NCBI GenBank assembly: GCA_932521025.1 | Contig: OW051471.1 | Location: 11,284,001-11,348,000, forward strand | Source of the DNA: Oscheius onirici | Lineage: Eukaryota; Nematoda; Chromadorea; Rhabditida; Rhabditidae | DNA length: 64,000 bases | Direction of reading: 5' to 3' | Part shown: positions 1-10,972 of the stretch, one piece after another | Position numbering within the stretch: position 1 is the first letter of the stretch | How the letters are laid out: the number at the start of each line of letters is the position of its first letter | The notes under the pieces: generated by a model | Told to the model about the DNA's origin: nothing | What the model saw: the letters and a program-made list of their open reading frames with translations, nothing else | Databases searched by the model: none | Position numbers and translations under genes: made by a program

Positions 1-97
1 AGATTTCGTGCTAAAAGTACCGTCAGGCCGACCGAATGCATTAGAAGACACTAGGCAAACTTCGGCACGAATTCATCACAAACAGATTTCACAGTCT

Positions 98-454
98 TCA
101 TTCAAGGAAGCTAAGCACACCGCCCAGACCTTTTACAGCAACACACGCTAACTTTGTTGTTACACTCAAGCATCCAGGCACCACGTACCAGCGAACATGG
201 TACGTGCGAATATTCTTCAGGCTCTCACAGAATCTGGCGTCGCAATTCTTCCGCTGGTATTCTTTAGTTACGCTCTCGTAGCATTTGTCGTGGCGTTCGC
301 AGGCTTCGTTAATTTTTGATGCACCACTGGGACAAAAACTACGAACAGTCCATTCAGTCATGGTCTCAAAAAGCTCGTAGTTTGACGGACCGCACCACCA
401 CGTTTCTTCGCCCAGTGCACTGCTGATCAGAAGGACAAGTAGTACCCAGTTCAT
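98..454 (-). CDS. secreted phospholipase A2-like protein, copy 1
   Basis: A single-exon 118-residue protein. I start it at the ATG at 454 (MNWVLLVLL) because it opens a hydrophobic signal peptide of about 16 residues; the longer open frame begins only at a TTG. Residues 52-59 read CERHDKCY, the Cys-x2-His-Asp-x-Cys-Tyr active-site helix motif of secreted phospholipase A2, which hydrolyses the sn-2 ester of phospholipids outside the cell. The canonical calcium loop (YCGxGG) before the motif is not recognisable; only WCGPS near the N terminus resembles it. Eight or more cysteines suggest a disulphide-rich fold. A paralogue lies 264 bp upstream on the same strand. The family is fairly sure; catalytic activity is not. 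Confidence 0.72.
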   Translation of the reverse strand: MNWVLLVLLISSALGEETWWCGPSNYELFETMTEWTVRSFCPSGASKINEACERHDKCYESVTKEYQRKNCDARFCESLKNIRTYHVRWYVVPGCLSVTTKLACVAVKGLGGVLSFLE

Positions 455-503
455 GTCTGAAAAAGGGAACTTTGAGAGGAAGCGAAAGGCGAAAATCAAA
501 TGG

Positions 504-600
504 GATTTGGCTGAATAGGGACAGTTTTATACGCTGCATCAGTTCTTAATACTAACGAAAGTCTGGCTATAAAATTTGTATTCTGAAGGTGAAGACAGTT
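504..600 (-). promoter_or_regulatory. duplicated upstream region of PLA2-like copy 1
   Basis: On the plus strand this stretch holds GATTTGGCTG (504-513), GACAGTTTTAT (520-530) and a GTATTCTGAAGG block near 580. The same ordered blocks occur 5' of the second PLA2-like gene at 1122, 1137 and about 1201. The tandem duplication therefore carried its promoter region along, and these blocks are candidate shared control sites. Confidence 0.4.
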
Positions 601-717
601 TGAGAGGGACAGATTTTGACCAATGTTTAGATTTTATATTTCCCTCTATCTTTCTGTCTTCTTTTTTAACAACAGTAAATTGTGAATCTTTACTAACGAA
701 ACAATCTAGTCACAAAA

Positions 718-1077
718 TTAATCTACTGACGTGCTTCCAGCCGTGCCGCCAAACCCTTTAGCAGCCCAACATGCTGTTTTGACTACATCAAAACGTTTGG
801 GAACTTCCAAGCCGTGAACGTGGAATGTGAAAATGGTATACAGTCTCTGGCAGAATTTGACGTCGCAATTCTTTCGTTGGCATTCTTTTTTCACTCTGTT
901 GTAGCACTCGTCGTGATCTTCGCAGACGTTGTTAATTTGAAATGCTGCACTGGGACACCATGAACGAATGAACATCTCCGTCAGCTGATCAGCAAGACGG
1001 GATTTTGACGGACCGCAATACCATTTTTCCGCGGCGACTGAACTGCTGATTAGAAGCACGAGTAGTACCCAGTTCAT
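718..1077 (-). CDS. secreted phospholipase A2-like protein, copy 2
   Basis: A single-exon 119-residue paralogue of the gene at 98-454, starting at the ATG at 1077 with the same MNWVLLVLLISS signal peptide. The active-site motif is CEDHDECY, keeping the His-Asp pair and both cysteines. The block CQRKNCD is shared with copy 1, while the C-terminal third has diverged. It also lacks an obvious YCGxGG calcium loop. The two genes lie head to tail with conserved upstream blocks, so this is a local duplication. Either an extracellular lipase or a non-catalytic PLA2-fold protein is possible. Confidence 0.72.
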   Translation of the reverse strand: MNWVLLVLLISSSVAAEKWYCGPSKSRLADQLTEMFIRSWCPSAAFQINNVCEDHDECYNRVKKECQRKNCDVKFCQRLYTIFTFHVHGLEVPKRFDVVKTACWAAKGFGGTAGSTSVD

Positions 1078-1121
1078 ATCTGAAAAAAATAGAGGAAAGT
1101 AAAAAAGAGAAGCTGAAATAT

Positions 1122-1215
1122 GATTTGGCTGGAGAAGACAGTTTTATTTGTCCTATTCTGTTCAGAATTGTAATGAAACTGTGTCTGGCCGCGAGATATT
1201 AGTATTCTGAAGGAG
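1122..1215 (-). promoter_or_regulatory. duplicated upstream region of PLA2-like copy 2
   Basis: Contains GATTTGGCT (1122-1130), GACAGTTTTAT (1137-1147) and a GTATTCTGAAGG block near 1201, in the same order and similar spacing as upstream of PLA2-like copy 1. The blocks are conserved while flanking bases differ. Confidence 0.4.
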
Positions 1216-1603
1216 CAGACCAGACTGGTGGTTGTTCAGGAGTTTCTTCTTGTCCAGGCCATCAGAACATGATCAGAGGTTCCTAGAAAAACAACCATTT
1301 ATACTGTTCTTGACACTCGACCCTTACTCTGTCCTTAATCTTCTCGACCGGGTAAAAAATACAGTGGGACTGTCTGACTGACACGCCCATTTGTGTCACT
1401 CTAATCCTGCACTTCCCTCTGTCTCTTTGTCTCCTTACCATTATCCTTTTGCTCGACAAGAATGAGGCCAACGCCGCTGTAGGATAAGAAAGTCGAGATG
1501 AAATGGCAAATTCTTCCTATGTCTTTGTCCCTTTTGTCAGTCTGCGTCTTTGTCCTTTGTCTTTCTGATCTCTCTCTTCTCACGTTTAACTGTCGTATTG
1601 TAG
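1216..1603. other. gene-free stretch before the 1.6 kb gene
   Basis: Pyrimidine-rich sequence with repeated CTCTGTCTCTTTGTCT-like runs. No protein-coding feature is supported. It should contain the undetected first exon or exons of the plus-strand gene that becomes visible at 1604, and probably its promoter. Confidence 0.3.
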
Positions 1604-2339
1604 GCCATTGAAGCTAACAAACAACTGGACAAGACTGAGGCCCAGGAGATGACAGACGCTGAAAATGAGATTGCCGTGGAAAGTCGAAGATTGCTCAGTG
1701 AAATACTGGATATAGTTTAGTTTAGGTTCTCTGAACAATGTAGCTTTTAAGATTGTAGAGGAGGGAATGGAGTTCGTCGAGGCAGAAGTCGAAGAGCTGA
1801 GGAGGGTTGACGTTCTGACTTCCATCGACAAAGGAATAAACGAGCGAATGGCCGTTTCGCTGAAGAACACACAGAAGATGCTTTCCTAAAACAATTTTCC
1901 CAAACATTAATTTTTCAGCTCCATAAATTGATATACGATTTCATAGCGGAATCTAGGAATATCGAGGATTCCGGTGATTTCGAGCAGCAATTGGAGAATT
2001 TTTCCAGGTATGCAAAGTTTTATCTCAGCTATTCAGTTTTTGTATACTGAAAATCATAAAGTTCAGGTTCAAGAGGCCGAAAATGTCGAGCAGATACCCG
2101 ACCAGCAGCAACGAGCCATCTTGCCTTGCTGAAGCTACTAGCAGGTATCGTAGCCTTAATCGGATTTCCAAATTAATCAAATCTCAAGCTTGATCCAGGG
2201 GACTTACACGATCTTGTTATTCTGATGCGTTCAAGAAGACAATTCTATGGCAAGAACATCAGAGGGACTGGTGAGCTACTATCTATCTTGTTGCAATTTT
2301 GAATTTTCTAGTTCTGAAACACACTGTGGTAACATGTGA
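1604..2339 (+). CDS. unrecognised multi-exon gene, 5' end not found
   Basis: Six exons can be joined in one frame: 1604-1714, 1752-1853, 1919-2007, 2067-2144, 2199-2270 and 2312-2339, ending at TGA. Every junction after the second exon has matching phase and a good GT..AG pair (GTATGC, GTATCG, GTGAGC donors). The first visible intron would be only 37 bp with a weak GTTTAG donor, so that join is less certain. The 159 visible residues are acidic and helical at first (AIEANKQLDKTEAQEM) and then become basic and Ser-rich. No start codon is assigned because the first exon must lie upstream. I do not recognise the family. Confidence 0.5.
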
Positions 2340-3303
2340 TCCAGCTATGGTAATTTACAAGGAGAAGCACCCATGGAGAATTTGACCACGGGCTGATTTA
2401 CTTCAATCATCAGACAAAATAGATGGATGGCATTTGAGATAGGAGTTGGAGTATGTGGTTTGAGTCAACGTGGCGCTTGAAAGCCTATTGTCACGACGAT
2501 TTGGAAGTTGTTTTCCTTTCACCTTTTCACCAATATCTTGTGTTCATTCAAAAAATTACATAAACCATCTCCTAAACCTGTTGTATTGGTTCATTGCTAG
2601 AACAGAAATAATAGAGCATCTAAACGGATTCATTTTGCTGCCAAATTCAATTAATATGCAATACAGTACTCTGCAATTTGAATATACCGCGGCTTTCTAA
2701 AACGGGAAAAGTGAATTTCGGTTTTCTTCTCGTTCTTTTCTTCGATCGCTAGCTGTTTCTTTCATTTTCACAAGATTTTCTTGGAAGAATAGGCTTGTCG
2801 CGCTGTTTACGTAAAAGTGTGCACATTACAGCCAAGTCTTTCGTTCAAATTCGCCTTTCGTTGGTGCGCTTTCGATTTTCCTCAGTTTTCGTCCTATTCC
2901 GCATTTTTCTCGTCTCTTTTTCAGGTTTTCTTTCCCCAGCTGTCGAAAAATATAAAAGGGATATAGCATAGCTAGAAACTTTATCGGTGAGGGACTTTGC
3001 AAAGATATTTCGATAATTTTCCTCAATTTCCAATGTTTTCCTGTGTTTCCTGTCTATAGTGCTCTTTGCTCATCTCTTTTGATATTATTTTGCTAAAATA
3101 TTAGGAAAAGCAGATATAACTATTCACTTTGTCCAGAAAAAGAGGATGGAACGAAAACTTTTTAGCCGTTTTTACAACTCATTCACATTTTCCACTTTGT
3201 GTTGTCAAACATCTCGTGGAAACCTGATATTTATTCATTTCTCTCAATTTTTACTTTCTCCTCTCCTATTTTCATCAACAAAAGTCTATTTTCCAGCAAA
3301 AAT
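2340..3303. other. intergenic region, PQBP1 promoter side
   Basis: AT-rich sequence with no supportable coding exon. The open frames here (for example 2470-2700 plus, 2826-3033 minus) lack splice context, codon bias or family resemblance. The right end, with TTTTCCAG at about 3290-3297 just before the PQBP1 start codon, is a plausible spliced-leader acceptor. Confidence 0.35.
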
Positions 3304-5516
3304 ATGGCTCTTCCGCCAGCCCTGCTGGCTCGCCTTCAAAAACGAGGAATTGTCAAAACAGGTTAGTCTCCCGTTGATTTTCTTCCAAATTTCTCTATTT
3401 TAGACGAAGAAGTCTTCGCCGAGAGCTACGATGCACATGAAGAGAAGCCACGCGAGGAGAATCCAGCCGGAGCTCCGGGCTGCCCGAACAAGTTCAATCC
3501 GCATCATCTCTGCTCCGACTACTGCTACGATCACTGGAGAGAAGGCATGCCGGAGAGCAGGTGATATTTTTTCTTCTTCTTTTTTTCCTTTTGCTTCAAA
3601 AAGACAAGAAGTTCCGTAGAATGTTGTCCAAACAGAAAAATGCATCAACAAATGTCCTGCAGCTCAAATTGTACTTTCACGACCAGTCTTTGGGTTTACA
3701 CTAGTGTCACGCGATGTGGGTCTCATTTAGGAGATTATGACTGTCTTTGATTATAACTAAAAAGGCTGGAAAAATATGAACTTACACATGTTTCATCAAT
3801 ATTTTCGCTAAAGTAACCGGGTTTACACGGATTGAAATCAACTGCGGACGTCAGCTTGAGCTATTTTAGCCAAAACCGCGTTCAAATTCTTCACCTCTCA
3901 AAGCTTCCAGCACGTTTTTCAATAATAACCATCCAGTTCTTCAAAAATCCAAAGCCCGGGGGCGTATTAACTACATTTTCACGGGCTAGCCAATGGAGTG
4001 CTCCGAATTTCTGCTAAAAATTGGCCAAATTTCATAATTGTACTCATCTTCGATGCCCAAACTTCTACAAAACAAAAAAAGAATGATACTTTCCATACAA
4101 ATATTACAAACTTCCCTAATTATCTCTTTTCAGACTGACCGAGTCCTATTTGAGAAGAAGACGACGCATGCTGGCCAAATATCCCCTTCCTGAGGGCTGG
4201 ATCGAGGTCTACGATGCTGGAGTCGCACGACACTACTACTGGAACCAGGACAATGACGATGTAAGCTATTTTTTTGTCTTTAAAACCAATTTTCAGGTTT
4301 GTTGGGTTTCGCCACGACATCCAGCCGCCATGATCACAGAACCGGCTCCGAGACTGGCCAAGGAGCTGGCTCGACACGACAGAGACGACTATCGGGACGG
4401 ATATTCGTCTGGAAGAGGCTACGAGAGGGAGAGAGACAGGGGAAGAGACGACCGGGATCGAGGCGATCGCTATGATCCGAGGAGAAGAGATCGTGACGAC
4501 TATGGACGGGGCAGGAAGAGAAGACGAGTAAGTTCTGGTTCTCCTTCATCTTGTTTCTTCACTTTCACGCTGAAAACAATAGCTTCGGTGATATTAACTG
4601 CTACAGCCGATTTACCCTCTCGTTAAATTGATTGTAGAGTAGTTTTCACCGTTAGTCCCACAGCGTAAGAGGCGACGTTACACAGAAGGTTCAACACTGC
4701 AAAAGCAACAAGACAATGCCACAATTTTTATTAGCCTCTGTTTGTTATGACGAACGTGAAGAGCGCTGGCATTGTCATTGTTCTGAAGTTGATAGAGTTG
4801 TGTCAGTTTTGCGTAAGAAACACCAAGACGTTTTGGTAAAAATGACCTCGAAAGAGGGTTACTCATAGTGAAAATGGGCTACCGGTTGTGTTACACTGAT
4901 TTTGACACTCGATCTAGTGAGCCATGCTTTCCTTTTCCGTCTTTCTCGTATACTCAGCTGTCTTAAGATTTTTTTTTGTCTAAGGAGTATCCTTATCATT
5001 AATTTCTCGGCGTTTCTGAAATTCTCCCAATTCGACAACGAAAAGCCCTTATCTAACTTCCTTATCAGCCAGGAACATGAATCCACAGTAATTCATCCAT
5101 TGCAACAGCAAAATGACAAAAAAGCGTTTTATGAAAACGAAAGCTTTAATATTTCAACTTTCAGGACGACGAGGATTCTGACAGAGAAGTTCGTTCCGAG
5201 TCCGAAGACGAGTTCCACGGTCGATTAGAAGAAATGCCGGAGAGGGATCGTCTCCGTCGAGCCAAGAAGAAGGGAATTGATCCCATGGATCCCGCAGCTT
5301 ATGGCGATGCTCCAGTGTTAGGTTTTATTCATTTTTCTCTCTAAAAATATTTTCAGTGGAAGTTGGGGTTCCGGCCTTCGAGCACACGACAAGACGGGAG
5401 CCGACGTGACAGCAGGCGGACCCTTGTTCCAGCAACGACCCTATCCGGCACCGGGAGCCGTTCTCCGAGCTCAAGGAGGCGGCAAACCGCCAAGAGACGA
5501 GGACGACGAAGAATAA
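3304..5516 (+). CDS. pqbp-1.1: polyglutamine-binding protein 1 (WW domain, spliceosome-associated)
   Basis: Six exons: 3304-3361, 3414-3560, 4134-4260, 4297-4527, 5165-5316 and 5357-5516, all phase-consistent. The protein opens [18 protein letters not shown], the PQBP1 N terminus. A WW domain ([12 protein letters not shown]...HYYWN...VCWVSPRHP) spans exons 3-4. An Arg/Asp-rich polar tract ([15 protein letters not shown]) follows, then a conserved C terminus with [17 protein letters not shown], which in human PQBP1 binds the U5-15kD spliceosomal protein. PQBP1 couples transcription to pre-mRNA splicing in the nucleus. The domain order is complete and no lesion is seen. The symbol is the C. elegans name for this family; paralogue assignment is not checked. 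Confidence 0.93.
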
Positions 5517-7140
5517 TTTCGATATTTCAATTAATTGTAAGTATGCTAATACAGTTATTTTCGTACATTTTTTCCATGATTGTATGACAGGACGCAAGAG
5601 AGCAGTTTGGGAATATATGAGTGTTCATGGCGTATTTTTGAATTTTGATAGGGTTTGATGGGATAGATTTTTAACTTTACAAAAGTTAAGAAAAGTTAAG
5701 GATTGTAAGAGACTGCGGAATCGCTTCAAATTCCTTGGTGAAAGTTATAGATAAGGGCGGCAGATTGTTCCCAGTGCAGTTTTACAAGGAAAAACGTTAA
5801 AGTCTGAAGTTGATGAGAAAAACTAGCTCAAAGGGTGGTGATCTTGTCGTGATCGCGCACAGAAGCCAAGAGGATTGTTTTACTACGAATTTGAGAGTAT
5901 GACTTGCTTTCCTCTACCGAGAGAATTTTCCAAGACAATGTAACTGGAGCAGCCAAAGATTTATACGCTTTTTACCAAATGTGACTAAATTGAATGTCGT
6001 ATTATTGATCTGTTGACACAGACATAGACGTATTATTGTTATTTGTTGTCACAGACATACTGGAGCCTTTAGGCCACGCCACTCTTTTTTAGATGGTTCT
6101 GGTCGCACGAGGAGGAAAACAGGGCGAATAGCACAAGGAACGAAACTTGAAAATAGATCCATAAACAAAGGTCCTTAGTAAGGAATTAGGACTCCTTACT
6201 GGTTATTCTTCTTGATATTAAGATAGAAAAACCTTTTAGAGTTTGGGATACAACGATGCAAGGGTGAGATCGCAACAACTGTTAGCCATGGTTAGAAATC
6301 CGGGAAGTCCCGCTAGGCAGAACGAGTCTTCTTTCTGAAAGCCAGCAAGAGACGCAAAGGGCTTACGAATCGTGTGGTTGAAGAAAAAAAGGACTTAAAG
6401 GTTCTGGCTCCTACGGGAATAACAAGATATTTCAGCTCAATCTTTAGCGTGGTCGTAAACTAGCGAATGGAAACGTAAGATCGTTGAAAAGCAGATGGAA
6501 GAAGTAGTCCTATCACTAGGTCTCTGTGTTGACCGAAGTTCCCGTTTGTTTTTCTCCGCCCACATCTTCCCAAACAAATTGATTGACCGGATCTTATTGA
6601 GTAAGGTGTAAGGTTACTGAAGCTGTTCTTGAAAAATAAGTCTTTGGCTCGAAGTAGATGTGCTCCCAAAAACTAAACCAAGCGATGCAAACACATGAGA
6701 ATGCAAAGATACAGAGATTTATGTTACGATGTCTTGAGAAGTTTATTTATTCTTCCTTTGTCACCACCCTCTAGTATAGGTTCCAGAAGAAGTTCCTAGT
6801 CGTGAAGTTGTGGAAACATTGGCTACTGGAGTACTGACCCCACTCCTAATTCTTCTGTTTGTAAAGTAGAGAAGCCAGGCAGGCATCATGCAGTTTATAT
6901 CAAAGATTACACCTGAATGTACCGTTTGTTCAATATCTTGTAGTTCGTAATCACCTCGGAAGTCGAAGACTGTTGCAAGAAGCGAAGTTCCTCCGAACTT
7001 CAGTACGAGAAGAAAGTAGACAAGGATCTAAACGTTGCGGTTCAATAGAAACGTTTTCCTATGCTATGTTTTATTGTTTCGACTATTTTAAGCCCTTTTT
7101 AAGTCGACCGTAAATATTCGAATAGAAGCACTGAGATGAA
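5517..7140. other. long intergenic stretch without recognisable genes
   Basis: About 1.6 kb with no supported exon on either strand. It is less AT-rich than neighbouring introns. A block near 6190-6204 (CCTTACTGGTTAT) recurs inverted near 9712-9730, and 7226-7248 recurs inverted near 9966-9988, which suggests remnants of an old duplicated or mobile sequence shared with the chemoreceptor region. The only minus open frame (6460-6669) has no family features. Confidence 0.3.
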
Positions 7141-9367
7141 ATGGAAGACGGACCGGACCTGATAAGAATCGTCTTAGGAGCTTTTACGACAGAGTTCTAT
7201 AAAAGGGAAGAAATTGATAGCAAAATGCTTAGTCTATTTGAAGATAACGATCCTCAAATTTGCACAGTCAATCCTTCCGTAAATCCTTCTATAAGTAAAT
7301 GGTAAGCTATTCTGAAAGAAATTGTGTTTATGCCACTTTTCTTCACTGCGTCCATTACACGTTACTGAAACAATTTTCCTAGACGATTTCTGCAGTAACT
7401 AGCATCAAATTAAACGGGTCTTGGTTGAAATTGATGTAGGGCATACTTTAGAACATAATTGCGATGCCAGGTTTTCATTTTCATGGGTATGCGATATGAT
7501 TATTAAGCGAACTTAATTCTGCATAACTTACTTCTATCGTTAGGGGCCGTTTTCTTGAACTCTATTTTAACTACTTTCGTGCAATTAAAAAGTCTAGGTA
7601 TTCTTGTCAACCCCTCAAATTCTCCAAACCAAGTTTTCCACTGCTAGTTCCCTTATCTCAAAGACTACCCCTCTAATCTAGGCAAAACCTTCCGTCGCGT
7701 GATGGAGACGACGCCCCTGTAGCGACTACACTTTTCCGAAGGCTGACGTCAGAAGACTATGTTCTCTAGATAAAGCTCACTGCCTCCTCAGGGGTCGTGT
7801 GACCCCTTCCACGATTCTTTTTGCAAAAACCGGACCTTAGATAAGAAACAAGCGAGGAATGTAGGCTATAGACTGCATTTTAGGCCTGTCTGACCGTCAG
7901 AAAACTCCCAAAAGTTTATGGTTTGCTCGGATTTTACATCTAAAAATAGACTTTAAATGGCTTGGCCAGTGAGGGTCACAGAAAATTACAGGAAGAGACA
8001 GGGAATATCGAACGGTTTGCAGGATGTCGTTAAACGAGGGAAGAGAACGTATGTCAGAGTGAAATCATGGCTGTGAGAACAAAAATTGTTACCCTAACTT
8101 TCCAAACGTATGATCCGAACGATATATGTTCTAAAACTAGTTTCGAGCCTCAGCTTGGAATTTGAGCACTTTGAGCTTCAAATAGCTAAATCTCGATCAA
8201 ACTCCACTCACCATAAACAAGAGCACAAAAATCGTCGTGACAGAGAAGCCTACGCTGGTCCTGAACATGTTGACTTCTGCATCTTTGACCTTCAATTTGG
8301 TTCTCTTCAGAGCAATCAGTGTTACAATTGTTGACAAACATATTGTAGTTAGACAAACTACGGCAAAGATGGCTGTGGTGAGACTTGGATTGATCTGAAA
8401 CAATCTTTTGGTCTGAAAAAGTATTCTTCTTACGTAGGGCCAGTTGATCTCAAATTTGATAGTTATTCTAGAGCCCATAAACCCTATTCCTGTACCGATA
8501 CTGAAGAACACTCCGCCGTAGATGATAGCAAAACAGGTGATCGTCAAGAGGAAATAGTTGCTCCGTTTCAGCCAGAACTGAAAACGAATGCTTTTTCTCA
8601 ACGTAGAATGCAAAATATTGTCTTTCAATGTAAAAGGGGAGTAAGTAAAATTTGTTTCAAATCCACATAACATCGCTGAGTAATGGTTGTATATTTAATG
8701 GTTGAAGTATGTGGGCAAACATCAATTTAGTCACAGGTCTGTTAAAATTGAATGTCGCCAAAAACAGGCCACTAAATACGCATATACGGGTCCCCCGGCG
8801 AAGGTAATTCGGGTTACTGTATAAATTCATTTTCCGGACGAGACTTTGTTAAAATATGTTTGAACCTTTTAGCAATTTCTCTCTGCAATTACCTGTTAAT
8901 TACCACGTATAGTACAACAACCAGCCGTCTTTGACGGCTCTCATTTGTCATCCCTATTTTTATCATATTCGAACATTGGGAGAAGGGAGGGGGGGGGGGC
9001 GTGGCCGTATGAAAGTCTCCTCCTCTCTGGGTAGTAAGAATTTGTCGTCCAAACAATGCTCGTCCCCTACCAAGAAACTGTCGTGAGTTTTTTACAAGTT
9101 TGGTTTCCAAACAGCTTGAACATGAACATTCTTGTTGTTTTCGATTCTTACTTTACACTACCATACACTGGCAAAAGATACTTGAACAGTTCTAAATATG
9201 ACAAATTTTTTTAGGCTGAAATCATTGACGAGGACATTCAGCAACTTCTGGCTCAAGGCAGACACAATCAATGGCTCCTGGAACAGCTAGAGCGGATGCA
9301 AAGAGTCGTTCATCAAACGATGCTAAAAGAAGGAATGGACCCAAATCAGGACCGACTAGCCGCATGA
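7141..9367 (+). CDS. unrecognised two-exon candidate gene spanning a chemoreceptor gene
   Basis: The secure part is the last exon, 9215-9367: TTTTTTTAG acceptor, 50 codons ending TGA, an amphipathic Gln/Leu-rich helix (QWLLEQLERMQRVVHQTM), and an AATAAA signal at about 9446 downstream. A candidate first exon starts at the ATG at 7141 (MEDGPDLIRIVLGAF). Cutting it at 7278 (TCC|GTAAAT) gives matching phase 0, whereas the stronger donor at 7301 would shift frame. The intervening intron would contain minus-strand chemoreceptor exons, so the join is inference. I do not recognise the protein. Confidence 0.4.
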
Positions 9368-9445
9368 AGACAAAAGCATAATCAATTCTCCTCAAGTTAT
9401 CCTATAATACCTCCTAAGTATGAACCATTTTTTGTATTATACTGT

Positions 9446-9451
9446 GAATAA
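9446..9451 (+). terminator. polyadenylation signal AATAAA
   Basis: AATAAA lies about 80 bp after the TGA at 9367, in the context GTGAATAAAATTTTTGC. This spacing fits a nematode 3' UTR and supports the plus-strand exon at 9215-9367 as a real terminal exon. Confidence 0.5.
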
Positions 9452-9479
9452 AATTTTTGCTCCACATTTTGTCGGTTTA

Positions 9480-10078
9480 ACAATGTACGAACGTGCGGTT
9501 TGTAAGTTTTTTTTGACGGGACTCTTTTCCCACATGTGACATGCTATCTGCGGTCTTCGCGCTTTTATCAACAAACACGGCTCTTTAAAAAACCGGAAAA
9601 CATGGACGCTTAGACATGGAAAAACTAAAAATGGAGTGTTAATGTGAAATTTTTTTATGGAAATGGCTGCGTTGGGTAAGAAGTAGTAATGTAAAACGCA
9701 AAACTCAGCCTGTGATAACCAGTAAGGATTACTGAAAATACCAAATTACAGAAAGACCACACTTCAATGTCAGTAAGCAGTTTTCTTTCTATAAAGGACC
9801 CAAACAAAATAGCGGAATTCTTCTCATTTATTCCCAATCGTATTTTGTGACTTCCAAAAGTTGATATCTTATCGCTTTCCCTTCTATTGACGTGTCCACT
9901 CAAAATTCCACACAGGAACGCCCACATATATTTTGGGACACCGAACTGCTATCAGCAAATGCATAATTTGAGGATCGTTATCTTCAAAACGGTTACTTTT
10001 GCAGCAAAGAACGTTCAATAGAGACACAAATAGATCAAAAATAAACTGGGAAATAGCCTAGAATCCTTGAAAAGTTAC
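9480..10078. other. intronic DNA of the 8.2-11.8 kb receptor
   Basis: No coding feature supported. Contains the inverted match (about 9966-9988) to the candidate exon near 7226-7248 and another inverted match to about 6190. Otherwise AT-rich unique-looking sequence. Confidence 0.3.
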
Positions 10079-10527
10079 CTTTCCGGCTCGTAGCGGCCAA
10101 ACAACAGAGCACATTCGATGTACGCAGATCAACATGATGACCATTAGTTGGGCGGAAATGGCCATGAAGTAGAGAATGACAAACGGCTTGAAGTAGATGG
10201 TTGGAGCGAGGAAGCGAGGAAAGAGAGAAGGACAGATCCACTGAAATAGGAGATTTAGTTCAACTCTGTTCAATTTGTCCTACTGGAGAGGGAATGAGCC
10301 GATGCATGAAGTAGACGGAGCACCAAAGAAGTATGTTCTGAAATAAGTATAGTTTAACTGAAATTTAGCATGTATCTACGGGAACTTAGTCTCGTTCCTA
10401 ATCAGGTCAAATTTTTGGGTTTCATGACGAATATCTCTACATTTCGTCTCTCCGTTCATTGCCCTCACAAGGACTCTTCATAGGAAGAGGTGGACAAGGT
10501 TTTTGGGGCACCAGAAAACTTCACGTA

Positions 10528-10972
10528 TTAAAGGGACAGTACCATTGTCTGTAAGCATGTAAGCAGGGGAAATCAGGCAACTTCGTGGCGGGACCAACGA
10601 CAAATTTCTATTTTTGCATTTTAAAGAGGTTTACGCTCATTTTTTCGATTTTTACTTGTTTTTAATCAATTTCTCGTCAAAAATTACCCTTAAAATGAGT
10701 AGTAGAAAATGGTGGAAAATGACGGAAATAAGCGAAAATAACGGATTTTACTCCAAAAAAATACTTTATTGTCTATTTCCGTCAGTTGTCCACCAATTTT
10801 CACGTTCCACCACTCATTTTAGACGAGAAATCGATAAGAAACAAGTAAAAATCGAAAAAATGAGCTTGGAACGAAGAAAAACAAGGAAATGCAATATTTG
10901 AGGTATTTGAGGTTTGAAAGCGCGGGCTTCCCAGATTTCTCCTATCTGGTTATAATGGGACTGTCCCTTTAA
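10528..10972. mobile_element. piggyBac-like MITE with TTAA target duplication
   Basis: The left end reads TTAAAGGGACAGT and the right end ACTGTCCCTTTAA, giving TTAA flanks and inverted tips of AGGGACAGT. Inside, the arms pair over long stretches: the left copy of CTCATTTTTTCGATTTTTAC at about 10637 is matched inverted near 10845-10865. The element is about 445 bp, has no coding capacity and sits in intron 1 of the chemoreceptor gene at 8212-11787. TTAA duplication is the hallmark of piggyBac-type transposition; the family assignment rests on that alone. Confidence 0.7.

Noticed and set aside
2312-2390. A TFIIH p8-like ending (CDPAM) in an alternative frame of the last exon.
   Set aside because: Only five residues match and splice phase selects a different frame.
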